This document shows, one piece after another, positions 12,515-23,754 of a stretch of DNA of 64,000 bases. The DNA lies in NCBI GenBank assembly GCA_029851415.1, contig CM056742.1, positions 10,891,736-10,955,735 of the forward strand, in the 5' to 3' direction. Numbering within the stretch: position 1 is the stretch's first letter; the number at the start of each line of letters is the position of its first letter. Source of the DNA: Eretmocerus hayati (Eukaryota; Arthropoda; Insecta; Hymenoptera; Aphelinidae). The position numbers were made by a program, and so were the translations under genes. The notes under the pieces were generated by a model, which saw only the letters and a program-made list of their open reading frames with translations, made no database searches and was not told the origin of the DNA.

Positions 12515-13488
12515 TCGCAAGCTCCTGGTACAGAGACATAATTCCTAGTCGTTTCTATTCCGATGTCGAATGACTTGTTATACTATAGTGTTATTTTTGC
12601 CTACTCGCTCATTTCAATTTGAATATCATGGCTATCTGAGGATGAGAAATATTCTGTCTATTATAGTCTCTACGATAATTATATTCTATTATCTAAATTC
12701 CTCATGAGCCAATAAATCAAAAGTCAATTTTTTGTTCCAAATTCAAATTACGAGAAAATGAGTCCTTCTCTACAGAGCAAGTTGTCAATTATGCTAAAAC
12801 CGTGGAAGCTTGGTAATGAAAAGAATTTGAACTTGGCTAACAAGGGGAGGTCCAATCTTGCGGAATATGGATCCTTATGGAATTCTGGGAATCATCTTGT
12901 TTTGGTGGAAAATGAAGATATCTCCAAGGGTTTGATCCCATGAGCCTCCTATCCCGAGACACAGCTATGGAGGTCACAGCATTGCCAACATGGGCTAAAT
13001 CGTATGTATAGATATAGTAACAATGCTAACCTCCATAGCTGTGTCTCGGGATAGGATGCTCATGGGATCAAACTCTTGGAGATATCTTCATTTTCCACCA
13101 AAACAAGATGATCCCCAGAGTTTCATAAGGATCTGTGTTCCGCAAGGTTGGACCTCCTCTTGTTAGCCAAGTTCAAATTCTTTACATAATCAAGCTCCCA
13201 CGGTTTTAGCATAAGTGACAACTTCCTCTGTAGAGAAGGACTCGTTTTCTCGTAATTTGAATTTGGAACAAAAAATTGACTTTTGATTTGTTGGCTCATG
13301 AGGAATTTAGATAATAGAATATAATTATCATAGAGACTATAATAGACAGAATATTTTTCATCCTCAGATAGCCATGATATTCAAATTGAAATGAGCGAGT
13401 AGGCAAAAATAACACTAGAGGATAACAAGTCATTCGACATCGGGATAGAAACGACTAGGAATTATGTCTCTGTATCAGGAGCTTGCGA
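12515..13488. repeat. Long inverted repeat (foldback), ~470-bp arms
   Basis: The left arm (about 12515-12990) and right arm (about 13022-13488) are near-perfect inverted copies. The outer ends are tcgcaagctcctg and its inverse, and the inner ends are ctatggaggt-cattg and its inverse. A loop of about 30 bp carries tatagatatagt. Differences between arms are mostly single substitutions, so the arms are fairly young. No target duplication is obvious. The arms share blocks with the hairpin at 32529-32851, including aacaaggggaggtc, ctgggaatcatct-ttttgg and caacatgggc, so the two are members of one family. Confidence 0.85.
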
Positions 13489-13904
13489 TCAGCTCTTGTT
13501 ACTGCATTCTTGAAATCCAAAGAAACACAAGTCAGCAAGAATCGCTGTACTTTGCTTGAACTTACAATGGGCAACGATATTGCGGAAGAATAATCGTGCA
13601 GTAGAAAATGATCTTTCTGATAAGATGCCTGGTAGATTGCCGGAAAACGAAGCGTGCGGGGGGGGGGGGGCAGGAAACATTTTTCGAGCCCCTCCCCTAT
13701 CCCCCAATCTCTGCATGTCAAATTAAAATGATTGAAAGACCAGCCAAAATTTGTCCGTCAGCATCTTGCGTATCGGGTTACCTATGTGGAAGGGGTGGAG
13801 TGTGATGGATGGCCATATGGGCCATGGATGGGTGTATTGGTGGGTAGGTGAATGGGTTAGGGGTAAGGTGAACGGATCGATGAGTGAACCGATGGATGAA
13901 TTAG
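13489..13904. other. Spacer with a 13-base G run
   Basis: G occupies 13658-13670 without interruption, and C-rich runs follow to about 13707. From about 13795 the sequence becomes G/T/A-rich (tgggtg, gatggatg) and grades into the minisatellite. No gene is supported. Confidence 0.5.
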
Positions 13905-14465
13905 TGAATAAGATTTGAGAGATGAGTTGTGAGAAACGAGTTATGTGGAAAGAGTTATGAGGAGTGAGTTATGAGTAAGGAGTTATGAGGAATGAGTCAT
14001 GAGGAGTGAGTTATGAGGAACAATTCGTGAGGAATGAGTCATGGAAAACGAGTTATGCGGAGCGAACTATGAGGAACGAGTTATGAGGAATGAGTCGTAA
14101 GGAACGAGTCACGAGGAACGAGTCATGAGGAGCGAGTCAAGAGGAATGAGTCATGAGAAACGAGTTATGAGGAATGAGTTATGAGGAATTAGTTATGAAG
14201 AGTGAGTTATGAGGGCCGATTCACAAGAAACGAGCTGTGAGGAATGAGTTATGAGGAACGTCGTATGAGGAACGGGGTGTGAGGAACGGGGTACGAGGAA
14301 CGAGTTATGAGCAACGAGTTATGAGGATTGAGTTATGAGGAACGAGTTATGAGGAATGAGTCGTAAGGAACGAGTCATGAGGAACGAGTCATCAGGAGCG
14401 AGTCAAGAGGAACGAGTTATGAAGAATGAGTTATGAGGAATTAGTTATGAAGAGTGAGTCACTTC
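13905..14465. repeat. Minisatellite, ~14-bp unit (gagttatgaggaac)
   Basis: About 40 imperfect units of roughly 14 bp, consensus gagttatgaggaac with frequent gagtcatgaggaat and gagtcgtaaggaac variants, run head to tail. Higher-order similarity is visible. The variant order around 14085-14170 (gagtcgtaaggaacgagtc, then gagtcaagaggaa) recurs around 14360-14440, which indicates a segmental duplication of a block of units. Confidence 0.9.
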
Positions 14466-16080
14466 AGCTCATTTTGAAAGTCTTGAGACAAGTTCTGAGG
14501 GACATGGAAAAATTTTCGAGCAGACCAGTACTATTTAAAACCCGGTTCAAGGGGGTAAAATTAAGTACACTCACCTCACCTATATATATAGTCTGTATGT
14601 CTGTATGTGTGTGAGTGGGCGGAGGGGCAGGGGTCGTGATACACTGTATATAGTAGGAAAGATGACCGAGGAGTAGTCGAAGCTTTGGTTCTTTGAAGCG
14701 TGAGTTTAGCTTCTGTGCTGAGCCAACTGGCTTTGATGTATATTTCACATGGTCAGATTCTCCTTAGCCTCTGTGATGTGTGCGGGACTAGAGCGAGAGT
14801 AAATCTAAAGCCGAGCAGCAGCAGCAGCAGTATATTTACAGTCTATTTGCATGCGTGCTTACGCAGACTCAGAGGAAACAAAGCGCCAAGAGAGAGAATT
14901 TGTGGGATTCCGTAGACTGTATAATATTGACCATCGCAGCTTGGTTTTCCACAGCCAATTTTTTTTTCTTTTTTGTAGATAGAGAGGGAATGAGGAAAAT
15001 AGAGGGTTGTGACTTTGGTAGATTGAAGAGTTGATATGGGGTGTTTGGATTGAGTTCGTGATTCAGGAAGAGGTTTTGCGGAAATTCGAGACAATTTGAC
15101 CAGTCTGAGATGTGGTGGTTGGTGGTGACAGGTACTGATAGAAGCGCAAAGAGGACTGAACGTTTGTCTGGAAAGTTTATGTAGGATAAACTGATGCTTG
15201 AGGGCATTGGGTTACTACTCGGCGTTTGGGATTTGAGGGTGTGACTGTGACGATTTGACTTGACGAATTGAGATTGGTGGAGACGGACGTACTGAATTAG
15301 GTAGCTCTTTGAGCTAATTTATCAGGCTTCCTGTGGGGCAACTTGTGGATTGGCGAATGGAAAACTAAGAGATTTACGCTTGTGAAGGTAGCACTGTGGA
15401 TAAATTTTACAATTTGTGAATGAGGATAATTCACGTGCTCGATTCAGTTGTTAGACCAAAATTTGACAGTAAACTTAGAAATACTTTTGGGTAAGAACTG
15501 TCACCAAATATCTATACGAAAAAACTTAAGTCAGAATTTCAAGATAATCATGCAATGATGAACCTTGTGACTTCCAAGATCCAATTGAAACCAAGCACTT
15601 GAATGGAATCTGTGAAGTGAAGATGGATGATTCTGGTACAATATTGGAAGAACAAGTGATATTGAGAGTCTTCACAGCACTGAGAGATCTCGGATCCGAG
15701 AACATCTTGAAAATATTCATAAAAGGCTGCTCAGAGCTGAATGTGTCGAAACCAAATTCTATGTGAGAAACAATTTAATTCTAAATTTGTAATCCTTCTC
15801 GTAGATTGAGAATCAATTAATGATTCTGGTTTATCCACCTGTTGTACATAACATTCTAGGCTTCATTTCGTCCGATTTTCTCGGGATGGTTCAAGAGATC
15901 AAGTAGGAAAAACTTTCTTTTTCAAATACAATGAACAAGTTTGACAAATAAAAAGAATGAGAACCAATGACAACCTTATTTCTTGGAAGCCTGAGTAGTA
16001 ATATTAATTATTCAGCAAAATGTCATCCTTCGACTCCTGACATATATTTCCACTGATAGTTGGCTACTTTTTGTACACAT
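14466..16080. other. Intergenic stretch, nothing supported
   Basis: Short tandem sequence lies at 14580-14615 (tatata, gtctgtatgt) and a gca run at 14814-14830. The minus frames at 14843-15207 contain low-complexity lysine runs and no domain. No gene is recognised. Confidence 0.45.
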
Positions 16081-16083
16081 ATA

Positions 16084-16961
16084 CAGTCTCCTGCGAAAAA
16101 AAAATGAAACACGAATACCTTTACTAAAACAGCCATCACTCCGACGCGTTCGAGTCCACGACAATTTTTCAAAAAGCACTTGAAAGATGAGAAAAAGTCT
16201 ATCAAATAATGTGTTCCAAAAAATTTTTTGATCGAAATTTCATGCCTTTGATTGGTACTCAAAATTGGAAAAATTCTCATTACATTCAATCACCCTCCTT
16301 CATAGACAAGTCATGTTAGCGTAAAAATTCTTACAGGATTTTGTAGCTCTTTTCAAGACCTTAGAAATCCTTTTTTTAAACGTTATCCTACGATTTTTCA
16401 CACCCGAGTTACAAGCGATCTCGTAGAAAGAATTTTGTACGGGTTGAGGGTATTGAAAGTATGGAGACATCATCAACCCGTCAGTTTTTCTTGGTTGAAG
16501 TGAGCGGAAGTCCTGTCGACCAATCTTTGGAATGAATCTGACAATAATTCCATAATATTCTGAAGATTTTAACTCAAAATCGTAGATCATGACCTTTTCC
16601 GTATTTTTATTACCCTTAACCCGTACAAAATTCTTTTATCGGGTGTGAAGAATCGTAGAGCAATGTTCGAGAAAAGATTTTGAAGGTCTTGAAAAGAGCT
16701 ACAACATCCTGTAAGAATCTTTACGTTACCATAACTTGCATATAAATGGAGGGTGATTGATTGAAATAAAAATTTTTACAATTTTGAATGTCAATGGAAG
16801 GCATGCAATTTCGATCAAAAAGTCTTTTGAAACACATAATTTGATAGATCTTCTTCTCAAGTTTCAAGTGCTTCTTGGAAAATTGGCGTAGACCCAAAAG
16901 CGTCGGAGTAAAGGAAGTTTTAGTGAAGGTATCCATGTTCCATTTTTTTTTCAGGGTACTG
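16084..16961. mobile_element. TA-flanked foldback MITE, Tc1/mariner type (CAGT ends)
   Basis: The left end reads CAGTCTCCTG followed by an A run. The right end is the inverse of CAGTACCCTG followed by an A run. Both ends abut TA (16082-16083 and 16962-16963). CAGT termini with TA duplications are typical of Tc1/mariner. The arms are inverted copies of about 400 bp each, for example aaacacgaataccttt against the inverse of aacatggatacctt, and the aagtgctt and gtgtgaa-aatcgta blocks. They meet near 16520-16580. Short frames inside (16023-16289, 16300-16590, 16721-16996) follow the arm symmetry and are not transposase. Confidence 0.8.
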
Positions 16962-16963
16962 TA

Positions 16964-18193
16964 TTTTGATTCAATCAAGTGTATGAACTCGCGCAATTAT
17001 GACACTCACGCCGTTACAGTCGCAACACTTTCCCATTTCAGACTGTCAATTTTGAAGATGTATTTTTATACAATGCTCAAAATTCTACCCATCTCCTAAA
17101 ATTCAGTAACCAAAAAGTTTCAAAGTATAATCTCATCGTCTATTTCATTTACTTCATCGAGTTGAAGAAAGAGGCGTGACGCAATACGAAGCTGTGAAAA
17201 AGTGCTTTGAATGGACCAAGTTGTAGGTACACGAGGGAAAGGGGAAAAGAAAATAAAAAAGATCGTGTTTCAAGTAAAAGAGTATAGCAAGTAGATTCTG
17301 TTTACTGCAAGCCCTTTTTTCCATTGGCAAAGCAGATTAACTTTTCGTTTTCTCTGAGAACGGCGGAATAGTATCGGATCGATACCTCAACTTCCGATAC
17401 ACCAAGTCAAATTGACGGTTTCTATTTGGTCGCACGCCTCTTAACGAGAATAAAAACGTTTCGTACCTTATTCGATGCAAGAGAAAAAATCTAATTTCAG
17501 ACTCTATTATACAAATTTCTTAATTCGCCTGATCGACACACTTTTTTTGTACAATTTGTGACTTAGAGGAGGGGTCAATATTAAAGTGATTATCAGAATT
17601 TGCTTATTTTTCATGTCTCGAATTGGGGACCTACGCGGGGGAGTAATCTAGCAATGAGATGTAGAACAGTGTTCTAGACACAAAACTTCATGATATTGTT
17701 TCATGAGATTGAGAAACTCTACGCAGTAAAATGTGTATTTGCTTTTGATTCTGAGGTAATCGCAAAAATTGTGATACAAAGCGAGTGATAATGAGCTAAT
17801 TTTCTAAGACAGACATTCAATTACCATCATTGACAGATACACAGATCGATTTCAACGATGCTATCCTTCATTATCGTGACTCAAATGTTTCGACCGGGCA
17901 AGTTGTTAGAATTTACGAAAAATGCTAGAATATCAAATTAGTAGATTACGCAACGAAGTGCATACGCATTTTTATAGCCGCGGCTGCTATAAAATTTTGC
18001 ATTTAATTCACTCGTATGCAGTTCAATTTACTCGAGGTAAACATTCACCTCAATTGATAATATCAACACTGAAAATCAAAGTTCTTCAAGCACTCAAATG
18101 AGCTGTCTTCTGCTCGCCGCGATCACATGCCGATAATAACAACAACAATGGCATGATGCAACCTAACCTCTCGTCCCTGCACTTTGCGAAGCT
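16964..18193. other. Upstream flank of the OPA3 homologue
   Basis: No coding frame of note. The sequence becomes more GC-balanced in the last 150 bp before the gene (18110-18230), consistent with a promoter-proximal region. No further element is identified. Confidence 0.45.
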
Positions 18194-18199
18194 CACGTG
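18194..18199. promoter_or_regulatory. CACGTG E-box upstream of the OPA3 homologue
   Basis: A perfect palindromic CACGTG lies 30 bp before the TATA-like box and 83 bp before the ATG. CACGTG is the classic site for bHLH-zipper factors. Function here is inferred from position only. Confidence 0.35.
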
Positions 18200-18228
18200 C
18201 TCTCAAACTCACGAACCACAGCCACGAG

Positions 18229-18236
18229 TATAAATA
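18229..18236 (+). promoter_or_regulatory. TATA-like box of the OPA3 homologue
   Basis: TATAAATA begins 53 bp upstream of the ATG. If it is used, transcription would begin near 18258-18262 and leave a leader of only about 20-25 bases. No initiator consensus is decisive. Confidence 0.4.
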
Positions 18237-18281
18237 CATAAACAAACTGAGTACCTGAAGAACTTCCAGAGGAATATCAAG

Positions 18282-18560
18282 ATGAGTCAACCCGGCGGCT
18301 TTCCCGGATCAGCTCTCGTCACTCAGCTGATACGACAATTTACAAAACCACTATCGCAGCGAGTGGTACGATACGCAGCTCGACGACCACTATTTCAACG
18401 TTACTTCCTGATAGCTCCGGGTCGAGCTTATCATCGTCTCGAGGCCAGTATCGAAAAATTAAAATCACCTACTGTACTCGTCACAACTCCGCAAGCCAGG
18501 AAGATACCCACAATTAGCGAGAAGGAGGCCGTGCAGATTGGATCGCAGCTCATGGTTGAG
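18282..18560 (+). CDS. OPA3: OPA3-like mitochondrial protein, exon 1 (residues 1-93)
   Basis: This exon encodes the N-terminal half of an OPA3-family protein. The family acts at mitochondrial membranes and is linked to mitochondrial shape and lipid/organic-acid homeostasis; human mutations cause optic atrophy and 3-methylglutaconic aciduria. Family features seen are a basic N-terminus, LIRQFTKPLSQRV (human form GIRQVSKPLANRI), AARRPLFQRYF (human AARRSEFFKTY), a YHRLE block (human YHWVE) and EKEAVQIGSQLMVE near the exon end (human EEAAAELGAELLGE). The ATG at 18282 is the first in frame and gives the family-length N-terminus. The exon ends with GAG before the donor gttaga, in phase 0. Reading on into the intron gives a 61-codon unrelated extension, so splicing is required. 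Joined to exon 2 the protein is 182 residues, against 179 in the common human form. I recognised the homology by eye from conserved blocks. Confidence 0.9.
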
Positions 18561-20810
18561 GTTAGATCCAATTTCGAATATTCTGTCTTCCTGTCGGTAC
18601 CGTTACCAAAGTCTCCAGAAATTTGTAATCCTTATTCGACCCGCACTAAATTTGCACTAATAATGATCATCGGCATGGTCACCCGCATCAACTGCCAAGC
18701 CGTGTCGCGCGTGATGCATACTGCTAGGGGCACTTTATATCCTTGATATGGTCAGCAATCGAATTCTGAGTAATTTATCACCCCGCTTCTGCGTGTTGCT
18801 ATTGTTTTGCGAATTGAAACGTGGGTTAAATTTCTTGTCATTACGACAAATATTATTTCGTATTATTCACAGAATTGTGCGCTATGTGCTATATTCTGAG
18901 AGAAATTCTCTTGTTTGAATTGGTTTTCACCCCAGTTGAACGTTGGACGTTTCTGAATCCAATCACTTTGAATGATTCGCTACACAAATTACAGTTTCAT
19001 TTTACGATTGTTTGAAAGATTCTAACATGAATGTGATATAAGAAATTTTTTCTTAATAACTGTACGATTGCACGCACAAAATGATTGAATAAAGTGATTG
19101 ACCGTCAGCGATGCAAAAGACATTCTGTGAGTTGTCAAAGAACCACTTATTCAAGATCATGTTCCGTCAACCGGGGTAACTTTGAAACACCCCAGGAAAG
19201 AGTGGTTTTCACGCACAGCCGGCTAGGCAGATAATCCTGAGACTTTAATACTGATTTGTCCTACTTGGGGCACGCATGAACAATGTTTTGCACCAGCGCG
19301 AAGGCCTCCAACAGCTTTTAATCCGTTTATAAGCTGAGTACTTCAGAAGTATTTTTCGACCTAGCAAACGGTCTCTAGGAAAAAGTGGTGTGGTTCCGAC
19401 TTCAGTAGGTCGAATCCAAAGTAGCTGAGCTAGATCTCACTTGTGTGTACACATATGTGGACGAATCCATTGTTACATTGGAGTATTTTCACGGAGTTTC
19501 AATTTTGTAGAGTAAAAACTGAAGTACGTATTTTTTTCAGAAACTGGCGTGACTTTGGAACACTTGTTCATGTACTCTAAATTATCTCTCAATTTCTATA
19601 TCATCATCGAACTCTACTCACTTGAGTAGCCGTTGATGAGAGCTTTAAGAAGAGCCAAAGAACGTCTCATTTCGACCCATGGAAGCCAAGTTATGGTAGT
19701 TTTTGTCAGAAATCGACAGTAAAGGTATTTTCCTCCTCGAGAGTTAGCCGTGGTACAGATAGTGGTATGCTGAAGGCGTTTATGGTCAATTATAGAAGTT
19801 GAATTCAACTAAATGGACTCTTACAATAGGTCAATGGAAAGCTAAGACACTCAGCTTTCGATTACCGATGGTGAAAATCGATTGCGTGATCCAGTCTATG
19901 AATCAATTGACGAATAAATATTGATAACAATTTCTGTTCCAAAGTTACCCCAGTCCGTGTCTAACTTTGGAACACGACTTTCAGCGCTCATATCTCCAAC
20001 CAGAGATGTCCAAATGGACCTTATAAACACCGCAATCGAAAGCTGAAACTGTAAGCTTTCCTTTGACCGCAGATACAATGCGCTTCTGATGGAGGACGTA
20101 CAAGTTTCGCGAGGTTTAAAGGAGAAAGTACGATTTTTGTTCCAAAGTTACCCCGGTTGGCGGTTTTCCCTGACTCATATTCATTGAAAAGTCACGATCA
20201 TGATTTTTAGAATAACGGAATATGGGATATAACGTTCCGTAGACTGAGATATAGACGCTGACTTGAATGAGATTTATGTAATACCTGAAAGCATCAATGA
20301 ATAATAGAATAAAAAAAGAGTGTTCGATCAAGGTTACATTCTAGAATGTTTGACGTGTTAAAATATAGCAAGATAAACAGAGTTCTTAAAGTTGGTCGCA
20401 ATTTGAACAGAAAGGGAAAAAAACGTTCGCACACTAAAACAGATTCCATACTTCCCTCTCAGCCACATTTTCTCCCCTCTAAATCGAATCTCCAGCGTTT
20501 CAAGCTCACATAACCTCGATCTCACCTCGTAAAGAAAATTTCATCTTCCACCCCACAACACCACCACATCTTTTCTTCCACCTCCATACACCCTACTATA
20601 CCAGATACCCCCAAGACAGCCACTAATCCTCATTCGACGCAACCCCAACTCCTCCCCAACAGTTTTGACCTCCTTCATATCTAGTTCCAGAATACTACTA
20701 TATACCTAACCTTATACATATATAAATCTAAAACAGTACGTAAACTCTCAAAGTTTATAACACCCAAGTACTAGGCGTAACTCTCATAACTCCTAACCTC
20801 AAATCCACAG
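18561..20810 (+). other. OPA3 intron (phase 0, 2250 bp)
   Basis: The donor is GAG|GTTAGA and the acceptor is AAATCCACAG|GTGGTG. Spliced, the frame reads LMVE-VVIFALLV, which aligns without a gap to the human OPA3 segment LLGE-ATIFIVGG. The human gene is interrupted near codon 47, so this intron, after codon 93, is at a non-homologous position. The last ~370 bp before the acceptor are strongly pyrimidine/CA-rich (about 20440-20805). The intron hosts an inverted-repeat element at about 19163-20167. Confidence 0.85.
19163..20167. mobile_element. Degenerate inverted-repeat element inside the OPA3 intron
   Basis: The block ccgtcaaccggggtaacttt at the left faces aaagttaccccggttggcgg at the right (about 20142-20162). 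Related boxes recur inside in both orientations: tgactttggaacac near 19553, gttccaaagttacccc near 19937 and taactttggaacac near 19962. No transposase frame or clear target duplication was found. It is probably a non-autonomous DNA element or an internally repeated derivative. Class unknown. Confidence 0.5.
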
Positions 20811-21080
20811 GTGGTGATATTTGCTCTTCTAGTTGCTGTTACAATCGCCGAATGGTTTCGTTCGCAGCTCAAATCTGAACGCAAGGAGGAACGTCATAGA
20901 GCAGAATTTCAGGAATTGGAAAAGAGTAAATTAGAGGCTGAACAAAAACTTGAAAAAATACAGGCTGAGATTGAGATTTTGAGAGCTGCGAAAGCGGAAT
21001 TGATGAAAGAGGTTGCCGAAGATGAGGCTTATGAAATTGAAGAAATGGAAAGACAGAGAAGGTTGGAACGAGAAGACTAA
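20811..21080 (+). CDS. OPA3: OPA3-like mitochondrial protein, exon 2 (residues 94-182)
   Basis: The exon opens with a hydrophobic stretch, VVIFALLVAVTIAEWF (residues 94-109), equivalent to the membrane-associated TIFIVGGGCLVLEYW segment of human OPA3. It then turns into a long charged coiled coil: RSQLKSERKEERHRAEFQELE, then heptad-like Glu/Lys/Leu repeats to about residue 175. It ends in ERED and TAA at 21078-21080. A hydrophobic segment followed by a coiled-coil tail is the family architecture. The tail is more acidic and lysine-rich than the vertebrate one, as expected for a low-constraint coiled coil. In isolation the exon could start at its first GTG, but the upstream CAG acceptor and in-phase join to exon 1 are far more convincing. 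Confidence 0.9.
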   Translation: MVIFALLVAVTIAEWFRSQLKSERKEERHRAEFQELEKSKLEAEQKLEKIQAEIEILRAAKAELMKEVAEDEAYEIEEMERQRRLERED

Positions 21081-22770
21081 AAGTGTGTGAGTGCTCGTCA
21101 AGGGTAGAATATTTTATTGTGCAGGTAGGGTTATGATGAGAAGGTCGATTTTGAGAATATCAGCGTAGATTTTAGTGAGATAATTTTGTTGTGTCATTTG
21201 TGATTGTAAATATTCCACTTGTATGAAGGGTAAATATGCATGAACTAGAGATGCAAGTGAATTATGAGATGATTCATCAAAATGGGTAAAGGTCATGGTA
21301 GACTTCATCCTCTCGCATAATAACATCTCCATTAAAAATTCTCAACTTTACCAAAAACTCTTTGTACAATCTTTGTTTATAACATTTCGCATAAATCTGC
21401 ATTGTAATCTAATGAAATTGATCATCCGGAATAACACATCACAGTATTCAGAAATATCACAAGCTAATAATAATATGCCTGAACAAGAGAGTTGGACATT
21501 TATTCTTAAACATTTCGTTCGATGTCGATGTATCTGTTGACTAGAGATATATCTGGAGTCCGAAATTGATTTTCGATTTCCGTTTCATATTTACATTAGT
21601 GATTTTCTTTTGAATTCATCAAGGTATTTCATGATGATAGTCTTGATTCTGAAAATTGATTTACTCACTCATGATCATTTGAAATGGAAAATTCGTTTCA
21701 TAAAGCGCGAAAAATGAGATATGTATGAAGAATATGGTGACATGAAATACAAGAATAAATTTCGGATTCATATCTCTGCTATTCACCCTCATCAAACTAC
21801 TCTTAAAATCTCAACTGAGTGCTCGTAAGTCATAAAACTCATAGAAAATTAATGGAAGGCAAGCGTATGTATTCATCATACATTTGAAAAATTCGAAAAA
21901 AGTTCTGTGGTTTTGTGCAATTGTTATCGATTCCGCGAATCTTCCAACCTCCAAGCCATTTGGAAACTTCCTGTCATCAATTCAACAGTATCTAGGGACA
22001 AGATATCTCTCTATGGATTCGCAAAAAAAAAAACGTTTCTCTCAAATGCATATCTCATGATTCTCATCATACAGCAAGCTCGCTCAACTCTCTCTTAACC
22101 TCACTCCATTCAATATCGCTACGGTATAAAAAAAAGCTTCAGCTCATCCTCTATTCTCACTATAATACATCCACATCTCTTTCTGCATATCGATACAATC
22201 TAAAAATTCCAGTATACCATCGTAGAACCAACTCGCCACTCTCGCTGATATCACCATATATAGATATACGTCAACGTTCAAGTCATGCTCTTTTCGTCAA
22301 GCTCTCCAAGGGATAAGAAATAACGGAAATGCGCAATCACAGACATATATGGGTGATTCTTCCGAAAGTGTGATTTTATGGGTCCAAAGTTGTCTTGAGA
22401 AGTGATTTGGGGCAAAAAATAATTTTTCGAGCCAGACGAGTTTCGGTGTTTTGTAGCACTTGATTCCCACACGTTTGAGCACAAAAAAGAAGTACCTAGA
22501 GCTACGTATCCCAAAACTGAAGCCAGACAAAGTTATGTAAAGTTTGAGAGGTCGCAGAGGGAGCTGGAAGAGACATTTTGACTCAAAAAATATTCCCACG
22601 GCTCGACAACTAATCACATCCCGCATAGATTTGGTCCAATGCATACAAACTTTGCGGGGAAATGTGTTTAGAGTATCATAATAGTCTCATCGGTTAGAAA
22701 GGTTGTACAGACGTGACTAGGGTATCGAACTAATTAGTGCTGTGCAAGGAGCCTCAATGCAAAACCGTCT
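21081..22770. other. OPA3 3' flank, no further gene
   Basis: Beyond the presumed 3' UTR the sequence is AT-rich with only short frames. The overlapping minus frames at 22278-22644 (up to 115 residues) show no recognisable domain. Confidence 0.45.
21754..21759 (+). terminator. Candidate polyadenylation signal for the OPA3 homologue
   Basis: AATAAA occurs 674 bp after the stop. I saw no canonical hexamer closer to the stop; an ATTAAA variant stands at 21331-21336. Either could end the transcript, and the call rests on the hexamer alone. Confidence 0.25.
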
Positions 22771-22774
22771 TTAA

Positions 22775-23754
22775 CCCTTAGTTGGCACACTTCCGCCAAA
22801 TAATACAGCTGTCCAACCTGGGTCGATTCGACCCACGCCGAAGAATTGATGCTGTAGCTATTATATTGAATCTTTTGACTTGAAAATTTTTTGTACCTTC
22901 TTTGATATGTTCTTGATGGGCTAATGTATCCAGATGATTTCCAGGGTCAAATTAGAAATTCCAAAAAATACAAATGTCCAAAAAAAAATACAAAAAAATC
23001 ACCCTTTTCATTAAAAAACTGTAGATGGCGCAATTTCCATCCAAATAAGCTGAAAATTCAACTGAGTCATCTCAGGATGATGTCGATTCAAGAAAAAATA
23101 GCGCAAGAGTAGGTCTTGGGAAAAAGGTATTTATTTTGACATATTTCGACGCATGGGTGGAGAATTTTTAGCCTCACCTAATATGCCGGAATGAAGACCT
23201 CCATTGAAAGATCGACCACTGGACTATTTTTTTTCTCATATCTACTTGATCTTGAGATAACTCAGTTGAATTTTTAGCTCATTCCATTGAAAATTGCTTC
23301 CTCTAGAATATTTTTAGTTGAAAGACCTTTTTTTTGCCACTTTTTGCAATAATTTGTTATAAAAAAAACTCATTTTTGCACTTTGTCGTTCTTTTCTCAC
23401 ATGGCTATCCAGTATACGATATTGAGCTGTATGGATTCGAAGTCGGATGAGAAAATAACGTATCTAACCGAAAATTATATGTAGTTAATTCTGATCCCTG
23501 AAACAAACTCGAGTGAAAATTACGCGACGCGTGCATAGCTGGCACACCTGGGTACTTTAGACCCAACGGCAACCTTGCTTGGCTGTGGTGGGAAGACTCG
23601 TGCACCAGATCTGTTGCTATATGCATGGTCGGTAAGTGACAAACCTTGGCTGCCAAAAAATGTCGGTATTAGCCCGGGAAACTTCGAACTACGACACTGG
23701 CGATCTCATAAAAAAGGCCTTGGGTCGAACAGACCCACGTGTGCCAGCCGAATG
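22775..23754. mobile_element. TTAA-class element with GGGTC hairpins, possibly nested
   Basis: The left end is TTAA|CCCTTAGTTGGCACAC (TTAA at 22771-22774). The right end is the inverse of TTCAACATTCGGCTGGCACAC, so the right-hand duplication is decayed. Hairpins gggtcgattcgaccc (about 22822) and gggtcgaacagaccc (about 23722) sit just inside the ends. A second left-like end, gctggcacacctgggtact, begins near 23538 and pairs with the same right end, suggesting a nested or rearranged copy at about 23536-23754. A further inverted pair, gaaaattcaactgagt and actcagttgaatttt, lies at about 23052 and 23262. No transposase was seen. Confidence 0.55.

Noticed and set aside
12162..12539. 125-residue minus-strand frame
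   Set aside because: No motif recognised, start lies inside the foldback arm and no partner exon is visible. Kept only as a note on the flank.
13905..14465. CRISPR-like array
   Set aside because: Units are contiguous ~14-bp tandem repeats without unique spacers, and the genome is eukaryotic.
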